DNA of 64,000 nucleotides from Bradyrhizobium amphicarpaeae (GCF_002266435.3 NZ_CP029426.2:6416001-6480000); one strand, 5' to 3'. Numbered from the stretch's first letter, positions 1 through 8,292 are shown. Notes: generated from the sequence alone by a model not told the origin. A program made the numbers and translations.

Positions 1-1096
1 TCGCATCCGCGACGACTTCAATGGTGAGGACCATGAAGGGCTCGGCAGCTACCAGGCGACGCAGCACAATGGCGAGCGCTGGAGCGCGGCGCGGGCCTAT
101 GTTCAGCCTCACATGGACAAGCGGGCGAATCTGCGCGTCGAGACGGGCGCGCACGCCACGAAGATCCTGTTCGAAGGAGGGCGCGCGGTCGGGATCGAAT
201 ATCGGCAGGGCAGGCAGACGAAGCAGTTGCGGGCGCGCCGCGAGGTGATCCTCGCCGGCGGCGCCTTCCAGTCACCGCAATTACTGATGCTGTCGGGCAT
301 CGGCGACGGCGATGCACTTCGAACGCACGGCATTGGCGCCCTCCATCATCTGCCGGGCGTCGGGCGCAATCTGCAAGACCACCCGGATTTCGTGTTCGTC
401 TACGCCTCCGACTATCCGCATTTCGTTCACGCCTCGCTCGGCCGGCTGCCATCCCTGCTCCGCGCCATCCAGCAATATCGCCGCGAACGGCGCGGCCTGA
501 TGACCACCAATTTCGCCGAGTGCGGCGGCTTTTTGAAAACCCGGCCTGACCTCGACGTACCCGACATCCAGCTCCACTTCGTCATCGCGATGCTCGACGA
601 CCACGGCCGTAAAAAGCACAAGGAGGCGGGCTTCTCGTGCCATGTCTGCCTGCTGCGGCCGAAGAGCCGCGGCAGCGTCTGGCTGAAGAGCGCCGACCCG
701 CTCGCGGCGCCGATGATCGATCCGAATTTCCTCGGCGAGGAAGAAGACGTCGAGAGCATGGTCGCAGCCTTCAAGACCACGCGCCGCCTGATGGAGACGC
801 CAGCGCTGCGCGCGCTGCAGAAGAAGGACATGTTCACGTCCGGGGTGCGAACCGACGACGACATCCGCAACATTCTGCGCGAGCGCGTCGACACCGTCTA
901 TCACCCCGTCGGCACCTGCAAGATGGGGACGGATGCGATGGCCGTGGTGGATCCGGCCCTGAAGGTGCACGGCGTCGAGGGATTGCGCATCGTCGACGCC
1001 TCGATCATGCCGACGCTGATCGGCGGCAACACCAACGCGCCGACCATCATGATCGGGGAGAAGGCGGCGGACATGATCAGGGCGGAGATGCGGTAG
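1..1096 (+). CDS. GMC-family FAD-dependent alcohol/choline dehydrogenase, 5'-truncated
   Basis: The reading frame is open from the left edge (first full codon at base 2), so the N-terminal FAD-binding Rossmann part lies outside the window. The visible 364 residues begin just before the NGERWSAARAYV stretch typical of GMC oxidoreductases. They contain the FAD-domain strand VILAGGAFQSPQLLMLSGIG and the C-terminal active-site region, with His in VYHPVGTCKMG and Asn in GGNTNAPTIMIGEKAAD. Family members oxidise primary alcohols, choline or polyethylene glycol, reducing FAD. The substrate cannot be told from the sequence. The ATG at 113 is internal to the conserved domain and is not the true start. 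The gene is followed by half of a genome repeat. Confidence 0.93.
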   Translation, partial: RIRDDFNGEDHEGLGSYQATQHNGERWSAARAYVQPHMDKRANLRVETGAHATKILFEGGRAVGIEYRQGRQTKQLRARREVILAGGAFQSPQLLMLSGIGDGDALRTHGIGALHHLPGVGRNLQDHPDFVFVYASDYPHFVHASLGRLPSLLRAIQQYRRERRGLMTTNFAECGGFLKTRPDLDVPDIQLHFVIAMLDDHGRKKHKEAGFSCHVCLLRPKSRGSVWLKSADPLAAPMIDPNFLGEEEDVESMVAAFKTTRRLMETPALRALQKKDMFTSGVRTDDDIRNILRERVDTVYHPVGTCKMGTDAMAVVDPALKVHGVEGLRIVDASIMPTLIGGNTNAPTIMIGEKAADMIRAEMR

Positions 1097-1107
1097 CTCC
1101 TTCCCTA

Positions 1108-1139
1108 TCGTCATTGCGAGCGCCGCGAAGCAATCCAGA
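1108..1139. repeat. Class A intergenic repeat, single truncated arm
   Basis: It begins CGTCATTGCGAGCG and continues to AAGCAATCCAG, which is the left arm of the palindromic element seen complete at 5302 and 17045. The matching right arm is absent here, so this is a decayed copy. The rest of the 1097-1317 gap shows no gene. Confidence 0.7.
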
Positions 1140-1317
1140 ACTGCTCCGGCAGCAGAATTGCAACAGTGACGAGGACGGTTTCTTTACCGACATCGAATAG
1201 CTCCGACATCGGCAATCACCTTTACGCTCTTGGAGGCGGCGATACAGACGATTTTAGCGATCTGAAACCGGAATGATCGGTCCGGCGTTCATTCGTTCCA
1301 TAGAGGCGATTTTTCCG

Positions 1318-1830
1318 ATGAACAGTTTCGATCTCGCGGTCTATGTGGCGCTCGCCATTGCGGTCGTCTTCGGCTTCAGGACAGGTCTGCTCCGCAGCGC
1401 CATGACCATCCTCGCCTATCTCCTCGCCGCGCCGATCGCGGTGGCGCTGATGCCGTTGATCGTGCCGCAGATCGCCGGCAACCCGCATGCGCCGTGGCTG
1501 CAGAACTGGACCTGGCTGTTCGGCATCTTCGTGGTGGTCGGCATGCTGTTCGGCTATATCGGGCGCCTGGCGCTGACCGACACGATCCGCGACGCCGGCA
1601 TCGGCGACCGGCTCGGCGGCGCTGCGCTCGGCGCCGCCAGGGTCGGTCTCGTCGCCACCACGCTGGTGCTGGTGTTCGACCAGATCGTGCCGGCCGACAA
1701 ACAGCCGCCGTTTCTCGCCGGCTCGCATCTGCGGCCGCTGTTCTCGACGGCGGGTCAGATGGGCTTCAAGTCGCTGCCACCGGAAGCGGCCTCCGCGATC
1801 GACCGCCTCAAGCAGGAGCGGCGCATCTAG
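1318..1830 (+). CDS. CvpA-family inner-membrane protein
   Basis: This is a 170-residue hydrophobic protein with four predicted membrane segments (about residues 4-20, 25-45, 60-80 and 100-120). The start MNSFDLAVYVALAIAVVFGF, the GFRTGLLRS loop and the late helix LGAARVGLVATTLVLVF fit the colicin V production protein (CvpA) family. Members are implicated in envelope homeostasis and are often next to purF, which is not seen here. An in-frame ATG at 1273 would add 15 residues. I prefer 1318 because the hydrophobic domain begins there. The C-terminal 50 residues are polar and probably cytoplasmic. The molecular role is unknown. Confidence 0.7.
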   Translation: MNSFDLAVYVALAIAVVFGFRTGLLRSAMTILAYLLAAPIAVALMPLIVPQIAGNPHAPWLQNWTWLFGIFVVVGMLFGYIGRLALTDTIRDAGIGDRLGGAALGAARVGLVATTLVLVFDQIVPADKQPPFLAGSHLRPLFSTAGQMGFKSLPPEAASAIDRLKQERRI

Positions 1831-1962
1831 AGCTCAGCCGCATTTGCATCGCTGGCGGCGAGGTGCATGCATTTTGACGCGGGCCCATGCCTTATCAGCG
1901 GCGCCGATGTTGGCTAGAGTGCCACCATCCAAAACCTGCCTGACATTTACGGGAGTGAAACA

Positions 1963-2745
1963 GTGGATCTTGGGATCAAAGGTCGCCGCGCCATCGTCTG
2001 CGCATCCAGCAAGGGCCTCGGGCGTGCCTGCGCCATCTCGCTGGCGGAGGCCGGCGTCGACGTCACGCTGACCGCGCGCGGCGCCGAAGCGCTGAAGAAG
2101 ACCGCGGACGAGATCCGCAAAGCCTATCCCGGCGTCAAGGTCACCGAGATCGTCGGCGACATCACGACGCCGGCAGGCCGCGAGGCGGTGCTGAAGGCGT
2201 GCCCCGAGCCCGACATCCTGATCAACAATGCCGGCGGCCCGCCGCCCGGCGATTTCCGCAACTGGACCCGCGACGACTGGATCAAGGCGATCGACGCCAA
2301 CATGCTGACGCCGATCGAGCTGATCAAGGCGACCGTGGACGGCATGATGGCGCGCAAATTCGGCCGCATCGTCAACATCACCTCGGCCGCTGTGAAGGCG
2401 CCGATCGACATCCTCGGCCTCTCCAACGGCGCACGCGCCGGCCTCACCGGCTTCATCGCCGGCCTGTCGCGCAAGACCGTGATCAACAACGTCACCATCA
2501 ACGGCCTGTTGCCCGGTCCGTTCGAGACGGATCGCCTGACCAGCACCGCGAAGGGTGAAGCCGACAAGCGCGGCACGACGCCCGAGCAGATCCTGGCCGA
2601 GCGCGCCAAGCTGAACCCGGCCGGCCGCTTCGGCCAGCCCGACGAGTTCGGCTATGCCTGCGCCTTCCTGTGCGGTGCCAAGGCCGGCTTCATCACCGGC
2701 CAGAACATCCTGCTGGACGGCGGCGCTTTCCCGGGGACGTTGTAA
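1963..2745 (+). CDS. Short-chain dehydrogenase/reductase family protein with non-canonical catalytic motif
   Basis: The protein has 260 residues from a GTG start; GGGAG lies 8 bases upstream and supports it. The Rossmann features are CASSKGLGRA near residue 10, NNAG near 88, and the catalytic Ser in NITSAAV near 140. Where classical SDRs carry YxxxK the sequence reads SNGAR, so both the catalytic Tyr and Lys appear replaced. The C-terminal GQNILLDGGAFPG is normal for SDRs. BKR-like SDR subgroups with this SNGAR signature are widespread in soil bacteria and usually annotated as 3-oxoacyl-ACP reductases. Whether they catalyse the usual reaction is uncertain. The substrate is unknown. Confidence 0.88.
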   Translation: MDLGIKGRRAIVCASSKGLGRACAISLAEAGVDVTLTARGAEALKKTADEIRKAYPGVKVTEIVGDITTPAGREAVLKACPEPDILINNAGGPPPGDFRNWTRDDWIKAIDANMLTPIELIKATVDGMMARKFGRIVNITSAAVKAPIDILGLSNGARAGLTGFIAGLSRKTVINNVTINGLLPGPFETDRLTSTAKGEADKRGTTPEQILAERAKLNPAGRFGQPDEFGYACAFLCGAKAGFITGQNILLDGGAFPGTL

Positions 2746-2781
2746 TGCGTCGCGCCTGAAACGGCACGATCCACACTAGGC

Positions 2782-2866
2782 CGTCATGCCCGGGCTTGTC
2801 CCGGGCATCCACGTTCTTTCCACCACGCAGGAAGACGTGGATGGCCGGGTCAAGCCCGGCCATGAC
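2782..2866. repeat. Class B intergenic inverted repeat
   Basis: The left arm TCATGCCCGGGCTTGTCCCG and following bases to 2818 pair with the right arm at 2831-2865, which contains GACGTGGATGGCCGGGTCAA. A long, slightly imperfect stem results. A second copy is at 6939-7065. It sits between converging genes and might act as a terminator or nucleoid-protein site. Confidence 0.8.
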
Positions 2867-2918
2867 GATGTGGAAGTATCGGGGGCTCAATCGTTTCCCG
2901 GATCACTGCGAAGCCCGA

Positions 2919-3395
2919 TCACCGCTGCTTTGTCGGCTCGTCCTCGTCCTGCTGACTTGGCGCGGAGGAATCGGCTGTCGTGCGCTCGTCGGTCCAGTCG
3001 ATGCCGAATTCGTCCAGCCCGTTGGCGAGCAGATCGCCCAGCATGGGGTCGCCGAGCAGATAGCGCACGGTTTCGCGGCGCGGGCTGCTGTACTCAGCTC
3101 GCGCCTCCACCGCGCGGGCGCGCAACTCATCCCAATCGTCAATCGTGCCCTCGCCGCGGCCGAGCCAGGTCAGCGTGACGAGATCAAGCTGCTCGTCCTC
3201 GTTCAAGGCGATGATGAAGCCGCCGAGCTCCTGGACGACGGGATCGGAGCCGTCGTCCTCCAGGACATCGAGCGCACCGTCATCGCCGGGGTTGGAGCCG
3301 GAATCCGGATCGGAATTCCCTTCCTTGACGTCGAACTCACGCGCCTTCTCGATGATGAACGCGAGCTTTTCGGCCGATATTGCAAGCTCTGGCAT
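2919..3395 (-). CDS. DUF3775 domain-containing protein
   Basis: This acidic protein has 158 residues. The chosen start (MPELAISAEKL) follows a strong GGAGGAG ribosome site; a longer frame to 3446 has no such signal. The conserved core near residues 70-105 (LVTLTWLGRGEG, then DWDELRARAVEA) and the following YLLGDP segment match DUF3775, a family common in Rhizobiales. No catalytic motif is evident and its function is unknown. The C-terminal 20 residues are Gln/Glu/Asp-rich and probably disordered. It is transcribed towards the SDR and separated from it by the class B repeat. Confidence 0.8.
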   Translation of the reverse strand: MPELAISAEKLAFIIEKAREFDVKEGNSDPDSGSNPGDDGALDVLEDDGSDPVVQELGGFIIALNEDEQLDLVTLTWLGRGEGTIDDWDELRARAVEARAEYSSPRRETVRYLLGDPMLGDLLANGLDEFGIDWTDERTTADSSAPSQQDEDEPTKQR

Positions 3396-3507
3396 CGCTC
3401 CTCCTTCGGTTCCCGCGATAACGCCGCATCGCGTCAGATGATCCATTGCGCATCATGGCGGAAAACCGCATGTTTCGGCGCCAAAACGACAATATGGGAG
3501 GTGCCGG

Positions 3508-4356
3508 ATGCCGTGGAAGGTGGGAAGGGTCAAAATTACCAAAGTTGTGGAGCTGGAGACGGTTGGCTCGACCCGCTTCATCCTGCCGCTCGCTGGCAAC
3601 GCCGAGATCCAGAACCTGCGCTGGCTGATCCCGCATTTCGCCACCGAGGAGGGCCGGCTGAAAATGTCGATCCATTCGCTGGTGGTGGAGACGCCGTCGC
3701 GCCGGATCGTGGTCGACACCGGCCTCTGCAACGACAAGCAGGGCCGCAACGTGCCGACCTGGAACAAGCGTACCACGCCGTTCCTGGAGACCATGGCCGC
3801 GGCAGGCTTTGCCCCCGACAGCATCGACACGGTGCTGTGCACACATCTTCATGTCGATCATGTCGGCTGGAATACGAAGCTGGTCGACGGCCGATGGGTG
3901 CCCACCTTTGCAAACGCGCGATATGCTTTCGGCAAGACCGAATACGAACACTGGCTGGAGCATTCGACCGAGCCGGACAAGCGAGCCGTGTTCGAAGATT
4001 CCGTGCAGCCGATCGTCGATGCGGGCAAGGCCGATCTGATCCCGAGCGATCATCGGCTGTGCGAAGAGATCAGCATGATCCCGACCCCCGGGCACAGTCC
4101 CGGCCATATGAGCATCCTGATCCAGTCGGACGGCGAGCAGGGCCTGCTGACCGGCGACGTCGCCCACCACCCCTGCCAGATGGCGCATCTCGACTGGTCA
4201 TCGACCGCGGATTCCGACCAGAGGCAGTCGGCTACGACGCGGGCAACGCTGTTCAGCCGCTTTGCCGACACGCCGACGCTGGTGATCGGCGGACATTTCT
4301 CGGCCGGGCATATCAGGCGGGATGGCGACGCGTTCAGGTTCGTGGCGCTGGGGTGA
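3508..4356 (+). CDS. MBL-fold metallo-hydrolase
   Basis: The protein has 282 residues, starting after GGGAGGT 8 bases upstream. The metal site CTHLHVDHVGW supplies H113, H115, D117 and H118. Later ligands are His in TPGHSPGH (about residue 197), Asp in LTGDVAHH, and His in GGHFSAGH near the C-terminus. This is the full two-metal set of the metallo-beta-lactamase fold, in the AHL-lactonase/quinolone-like subgroup without a signal peptide. The protein is probably cytoplasmic and hydrolyses an ester, lactone or related bond. It is a clear paralogue of the protein at 6050-6919 (same WNTxLxxGRWVPTF stretch). The two flank a FAH hydrolase and a glutathione transferase, suggesting one degradation pathway. 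Confidence 0.9.
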   Translation: MPWKVGRVKITKVVELETVGSTRFILPLAGNAEIQNLRWLIPHFATEEGRLKMSIHSLVVETPSRRIVVDTGLCNDKQGRNVPTWNKRTTPFLETMAAAGFAPDSIDTVLCTHLHVDHVGWNTKLVDGRWVPTFANARYAFGKTEYEHWLEHSTEPDKRAVFEDSVQPIVDAGKADLIPSDHRLCEEISMIPTPGHSPGHMSILIQSDGEQGLLTGDVAHHPCQMAHLDWSSTADSDQRQSATTRATLFSRFADTPTLVIGGHFSAGHIRRDGDAFRFVALG

Positions 4357-4441
4357 TCTCCGTTTTGAGCGGTTGAATTTCCCGCCGCCCTGTTCCATGA
4401 AGCTGTTAACCGATCGGTCCAATCTCCAGGGAGAAACGAGA

Positions 4442-5284
4442 ATGAAGCTTGTTCGTTACGGCGAAAAGGGTGCGGAAAAGCCCGGCCTGATCGACAAATC
4501 CGGCCAGTTGCGCGACCTGTCGGCGCATGTGAAGGACCTCACCGGCGAAGCCTATTCGCCCGAGAGCCTGAAGAAGCTGGCAGGCCTCGATCCCGCCTCG
4601 CTCCCGGCGGTCTCCGGCAAGCCGCGGTTCGGCGCCCCCGTCACGGGCATCTCGAAATTCGTCGCGATCGGCCTCAACTATTCCGACCATGCCAAGGAGA
4701 CCGGCGCCGATATTCCGACCGAGCCGATCATCTTCATGAAGGCCAACACGTCGCTGTCCGGGCCGAACGACGCGGTCGAGAAGCCGCGCGGCTCGACCAA
4801 GCTCGACTGGGAGGTCGAGATCGCCTGCATCATCGGCACCCGCGCCAAATACGTCTCGGAAGCCGACGCGCTGAACTACGTCGCCGGCTATTGCGTCTGC
4901 AACGACGTCTCCGAGCGCGCCTTCCAGATCGAGCGCCTGGGACAGTGGACCAAGGGCAAGTCGCACGACACGTTCGGCCCGCTCGGCCCCTGGCTCACGA
5001 CCAAGGACGAGATCAAGGACGTGCAGAACCTGTCGATGTGGCTGGACGTCAACGGCCAGCGCCGACAGACCGGTTCGACCAAGACCATGATCTTCTCCAT
5101 GGCCAAGTGCATCTCCTATGTCTCGCAGTTCATGACGCTGCTGCCCGGCGACGTCATCACCACCGGCACCCCGCCCGGCGTCGGCCTCGGCATGAAGCCG
5201 CCGACCTTCCTCAATGTCGGCGACGTCGTCACGCTCGGGATCGAGGGCCTCGGCGAGCAGAGGCAGGAGATTATCGCGGCGTAA
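4442..5284 (+). CDS. Fumarylacetoacetate hydrolase (FAH)-family protein
   Basis: The protein has 280 residues. The start MKLVRYGEKGAEKPG follows GGGAGAAACGAGA. The N-terminal domain covers about residues 1-70. The FAH catalytic domain begins with VAIGLNYSDHAKE (His near 83) and carries the metal-ligand region LDWEVEIACIIG (about residues 120-131) and the family signature ITTGTPPGVG near 240. Members cleave or hydrate 2-keto acids in aromatic and amino-acid catabolism (fumarylpyruvate, oxaloacetate, 2-oxohept-3-ene-1,7-dioate). The exact substrate is not resolved. It is 85 bases after one MBL hydrolase and upstream of a glutathione transferase. Confidence 0.9.
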   Translation: MKLVRYGEKGAEKPGLIDKSGQLRDLSAHVKDLTGEAYSPESLKKLAGLDPASLPAVSGKPRFGAPVTGISKFVAIGLNYSDHAKETGADIPTEPIIFMKANTSLSGPNDAVEKPRGSTKLDWEVEIACIIGTRAKYVSEADALNYVAGYCVCNDVSERAFQIERLGQWTKGKSHDTFGPLGPWLTTKDEIKDVQNLSMWLDVNGQRRQTGSTKTMIFSMAKCISYVSQFMTLLPGDVITTGTPPGVGLGMKPPTFLNVGDVVTLGIEGLGEQRQEIIAA

Positions 5285-5301
5285 CGGCTCCGCCCTCTCC
5301 C

Positions 5302-5388
5302 CGTCATTGCGAGCGAAGCGAAGCAATCCAGAGATCGTCCGGCTGAGACAGTCTGGATTGCTTCGTCGCTTCGCTCCTCGCAATGACG
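5302..5388. repeat. Class A intergenic inverted repeat, complete copy
   Basis: The left arm CGTCATTGCGAGCGAAGCGA plus AGCAATCCAGA is mirrored by TCTGGATTGCTTCG to CGCAATGACG at the right. The centre is GATCGTCCGGCTGAGACAG. It is a typical Bradyrhizobium-type palindromic unit lying between the FAH and GST genes. Confidence 0.85.
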
Positions 5389-5422
5389 AAAGCCAATTGC
5401 CGATCACCCCAGGACCCTTCCC

Positions 5423-6034
5423 ATGAAACTCTCCTTCTCCCCCGCCTCGCCCTTCGCCCGCAAGGTGCGCATCGCTGCGATCGAGCTTGGGCTGATCGAC
5501 AAGATCGAATTCACGCCCGCAAGCGTCGCGCCGGGCACGGCCAATGAGGACTATTCGAAGATCACGCCGCTGAAGAAGCTGCCGGTGCTGATCACCAATG
5601 ACGGCGACGTGATCTTGGACTCCTACGTCATCGTCGAATATCTCAACGAGATCGCCGGCGGCGCCCTGATCCCCGGTTACGGTCCCGCGCGCTGGAAGGC
5701 CAAGACCAATCATTCCCTGCTCAACGGCATGCTCGATTCCATGCTGCTGTGCCGCTACGAGAAGATGGTGCGGCCGCAGGGCCTGCAATGGCAGGCATGG
5801 TCGGACGACCATTGGAACAGGGCGTGGACCGGCATGGCGCGGTTCGAAAGCATGCCTGAGGTTCTGAACGGCCCGTTCGACATCTCGCAGATCGGTCTCG
5901 TCTGCGTGCTCGGCTATGCCGACTTCCGCTTCGCCGATTGCGGCTGGCGCAAGGCCTATCCGAAGCTCGACGCCTTCCATCAGAAGATGCTGGAGCGGCC
6001 CTCGGTCAAGATCTCGGTGCCGCCGGCAGCGTAA
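5423..6034 (+). CDS. Glutathione S-transferase family protein
   Basis: The 203-residue protein has a thioredoxin-like N-terminal domain (about residues 1-80). It carries SPFARKVRIAA near residue 8, the cis-Pro motif KKLPVLI, and the glutathione-binding DGDVILDSYVIVEYL. A helical C-terminal domain follows. SPFARKV replaces the catalytic Tyr/Ser region of other classes in the usual bacterial manner. GSTs conjugate or isomerise substrates with glutathione. The neighbouring FAH-family hydrolase recalls glutathione-dependent isomerase plus hydrolase pairs of gentisate or tyrosine breakdown, but the GST is not clearly zeta class. It lies 15 bases before the next MBL gene, so the two are probably cotranscribed. 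Confidence 0.9.
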   Translation: MKLSFSPASPFARKVRIAAIELGLIDKIEFTPASVAPGTANEDYSKITPLKKLPVLITNDGDVILDSYVIVEYLNEIAGGALIPGYGPARWKAKTNHSLLNGMLDSMLLCRYEKMVRPQGLQWQAWSDDHWNRAWTGMARFESMPEVLNGPFDISQIGLVCVLGYADFRFADCGWRKAYPKLDAFHQKMLERPSVKISVPPAA

Positions 6035-6049
6035 GCAACTGGAGTCCTC

Positions 6050-6919
6050 ATGAGCCTGAAGTTCTCGGTCGGCGACCTCACCATCCATCGCATCATCGAA
6101 CAGGAGACGACCTTCCTGCCGGCGCTGGACATGCTGCCGGGTCTGACGCCTGAAGTGCTGGCCGAGAACCGCGCATGGATGCAGGAGTCAAAGGCGCTGG
6201 ACCCGCAGGATACGCTGATCCTGTGTTTCCAGTCCTACGTGATCAAGACGCCGCATCACACCATTCTGGTCGACAGCTGCATCGGCAACGACAAGCCGAG
6301 GCCGCAGCGGCCGAAATGGAACATGAAGACCGACGACACCTATCTGCGCGGGCTCGGCGCCGCGGGATTTGCGGTCGAGGACATCGACTTCGTGATGTGC
6401 ACGCATCTGCACGTCGATCACGTCGGCTGGAACACGCGGCTGGAGAACGGCCGCTGGGTGCCGACCTTCCCCAAGGCGCGCTACGTCTTCGGCAAGCAGG
6501 AATTCGACTACTGGACCGAGCAGAATGCGAAGGCGGACGTCGCCCCCTTCGTCGATAGCGTGCTGCCGGTGGTCGAGGCGAAGCGCCACGAGGTGGTCGG
6601 CAACGACCATCAAATCGGCGATCACGTCCGCATCCTGCCGACGCCGGGCCACACGCCGGGTCATATCGCCGTCACGATGGGCCGCGGCAAGGACGACGCC
6701 GTGTTCTCCGGCGACCTCATGCACTCGCCGATCCAGGCTCTCTATCCGGAAATGTCGGTGAAGTTCGACGTCGATCAAGCCGCGGCGGCGACCACGCGGC
6801 GCAGCTTCCTGGAGCGTTATTGCGACACTGATACGCTGTGCTGCACCGCGCATTTCCCTTCGCCGTCGGTCGGAAAGATCCGGCGCAAGGGCAGCGGGTT
6901 CGTCTGCGCGGCGCTATAG
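6050..6919 (+). CDS. MBL-fold metallo-hydrolase, paralogue of the 3508 gene
   Basis: The protein has 289 residues, with GGAG 6 bases before the ATG. The metal ligands H119, H121, D123 and H124 come from CTHLHVDHVGW. TPGHTPGH and FSGDLMHSP give the next His and Asp, and CCTAHFPSPS the C-terminal His. It shares long stretches with the hydrolase at 3508-4356, indicating an old local duplication. No export signal is seen. The gene directly follows the GST and probably takes part in the same pathway. A lactonase, arylester or glyoxalase-like reaction is possible; the sequence does not decide. Confidence 0.9.
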   Translation: MSLKFSVGDLTIHRIIEQETTFLPALDMLPGLTPEVLAENRAWMQESKALDPQDTLILCFQSYVIKTPHHTILVDSCIGNDKPRPQRPKWNMKTDDTYLRGLGAAGFAVEDIDFVMCTHLHVDHVGWNTRLENGRWVPTFPKARYVFGKQEFDYWTEQNAKADVAPFVDSVLPVVEAKRHEVVGNDHQIGDHVRILPTPGHTPGHIAVTMGRGKDDAVFSGDLMHSPIQALYPEMSVKFDVDQAAAATTRRSFLERYCDTDTLCCTAHFPSPSVGKIRRKGSGFVCAAL

Positions 6920-6938
6920 CAGGATTGCCGATCACCAC

Positions 6939-7065
6939 GTCATGCCCGGGCTTGTCCCGGGCATCCACGTTCTTACAATCTATCGGCAACGAAGAACGTG
7001 GAGGGCCGGGACATAGACGAGCGGAAGCGACGCCGTCCTTCGGACGGCTATGCCTGGCCATGACG
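6939..7065. repeat. Class B intergenic repeat with altered right arm
   Basis: The left arm is nearly identical to that at 2782 (GTCATGCCCGGGCTTGTCCC). The right arm (GAAGAACGTGGAGGGCCGGG) is broken by an extra module of about 45 bases containing CGCCGTCCTTCGGACGGC, itself a small hairpin, before closing with GGCCATGACG. The element ends 11 bases before the next start codon. Confidence 0.75.
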
Positions 7066-7076
7066 AGGAAACAAAC

Positions 7077-8225
7077 ATGACTGCGCTCCCCGACATCCCC
7101 CTTCCCGCCGGCATCCGCTCGCGCACCGTCGACGGCATCAACGGTCTGCGCATGCATGTGCTCGAGGCCGGGTTCGAGACCAAGGGCCGTCCCTGCATCC
7201 TGCTGTTGCACGGTTTTCCGGAGCTCGCCTTCTCCTGGCGCAAGGTGATGCCGACGCTGGCTGCGGCCGGCTATCACGTGATCGCGCCGGACCAGCGCGG
7301 CTATGGCCGCACCACGGGCTGGACGGCGGACTACGACGGCGACCTCACGCCGTTCTCGCTTCTCAATCTCGTGCGCGATGCGCTCGCTTTGGTGTCGGCG
7401 TTCGGCTACAGGCAGGTCGATCTGGCCGGGCATGATTTCGGCAGCCCGGTCGCGGCCTGGTGCGCACTGATCCGGCCCGATGTGTTTCGCTCGGTGACGC
7501 TGATGAGCGCGCCGTTCGGCGGACCGCCGCCCTTGCCCTTCGATACCGTCGACACACCGGCAAAGCCGCCCGCCGAAGACCCCGTTCATCGCGAGCTCGC
7601 CGCGTTGCCGCGGCCGCGCAAGCACTATCAATGGTACTATTCGACACGCGCCGCAAATGCCGACATGCAGCACGCGCCGCAGGGCGTGCATGATTTCCTG
7701 CGTGCCTATTATCATCACAAGAGCGCCGACTGGACCGACAACAAGCCGTATCCGCTCAAGGCCTGGTCCGCGGACGAGCTGGCGAAGCTGCCGACCTATT
7801 ATGTGATGGATCTGAACGAGACCATGGCGCAGACGGTCGCGAAGGAAATGCCTTCGCCCGCCGCAATCGCCGCCAATCAATGGCTGCCCGACAGCGAGCT
7901 CGCTTATTACAGCGCCGAGTATGGCCGCACCGGATTCCAGGGTGGCCTGCAATGGTACCGCTATGGCACGTCGGGCACGCTCAACAGCGAGATGCAACTG
8001 TTTGCAGGACGCAGCATCGACGTCCCCTCCTGTTTCATCTCGGGCATGCAAGATTGGGGCACGCATCAGCGTCCGGGCGTGTTCGAGACGATGCAGACAC
8101 GCGCGTGCACCAAGATGCTCGGCTGCCACCTCGTCGACGGCGCCGGCCATTGGGTGCAGCAGGAGCAACCCGCCGAGGTGAGCCGGCTGCTGCTCGACTT
8201 CCTCGCCAAGGCCGGCACCGCCTGA
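7077..8225 (+). CDS. Alpha/beta-fold hydrolase, epoxide-hydrolase-like
   Basis: The protein has 382 residues. The start MTALPDIPLPAG follows GAGGAA; the ATG at 7050 lies inside the repeat and is rejected. The oxyanion motif HGFPELAFSWRKV near residue 52 and the DQRGYGRT stretch are typical of epoxide hydrolases and haloalkane dehalogenases. The nucleophile elbow reads GHDFGSPVAAW, giving Asp as nucleophile near residue 120. The C-terminal GAGHWVQQEQP supplies the catalytic His. A cap domain of about 150 residues, longer than usual, contains the Tyr-rich KHYQWYYST and GLQWYRYGT segments. It probably hydrolyses an epoxide or ester downstream of the GST/MBL genes. Confidence 0.88.
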   Translation: MTALPDIPLPAGIRSRTVDGINGLRMHVLEAGFETKGRPCILLLHGFPELAFSWRKVMPTLAAAGYHVIAPDQRGYGRTTGWTADYDGDLTPFSLLNLVRDALALVSAFGYRQVDLAGHDFGSPVAAWCALIRPDVFRSVTLMSAPFGGPPPLPFDTVDTPAKPPAEDPVHRELAALPRPRKHYQWYYSTRAANADMQHAPQGVHDFLRAYYHHKSADWTDNKPYPLKAWSADELAKLPTYYVMDLNETMAQTVAKEMPSPAAIAANQWLPDSELAYYSAEYGRTGFQGGLQWYRYGTSGTLNSEMQLFAGRSIDVPSCFISGMQDWGTHQRPGVFETMQTRACTKMLGCHLVDGAGHWVQQEQPAEVSRLLLDFLAKAGTA

Positions 8226-8226
8226 T

Positions 8227-8255
8227 TTGACCCGGACACAGACGCGCCCTATATA
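8227..8255 (+). promoter_or_regulatory. Predicted sigma-70-type promoter of the mbfA-like gene
   Basis: A -35 box TTGACC (8227-8232) and a -10 box TATATA (8250-8255) are separated by 17 bases, close to the ideal arrangement. The expected transcription start, around 8262, falls inside the Irr-type palindrome. The -35 box begins two bases after the stop codon of the upstream hydrolase. Confidence 0.72.
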
Positions 8256-8276
8256 GTTTAGAATAATTCTAAACTA
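8254..8276 (+). promoter_or_regulatory. Iron control element (Irr box) overlapping the start of transcription
   Basis: The core TTTAGAATAATTCTAAA (8257-8273) lies within a perfect 11-base inverted repeat around a single central base. It matches the known iron control element consensus TTTAGAA-N3-TTCTAAA bound by Irr in Rhizobiales. It lies between the -10 box and the GTG start at 8293, the position expected for repression by Irr when iron is low. Confidence 0.9.
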
Positions 8277-8292
8277 TCAAAACAGGGCCGCC

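Noticed and set aside
109..111. Canonical LapG cleavage motif in the adhesin near residues 110-118
   Set aside because: The stretches AQAAPGG and GGAAAAQV contain double alanines, but not the TAAG/PAAG context, and they lie before the FecR-like module, so a cleavage site cannot be claimed (the coordinates given here are residue numbers of the adhesin).
2796..4376. 526-codon plus-strand frame starting in the class B repeat
   Set aside because: Its first part is repeat DNA and its remainder overlaps the DUF3775 and MBL genes in other frames without any conserved motif.
4406..6088. 560-codon minus-strand frame across the FAH and GST genes
   Set aside because: It has low-complexity, His/Arg/Asp-rich composition and lies opposite two well-supported plus-strand genes.
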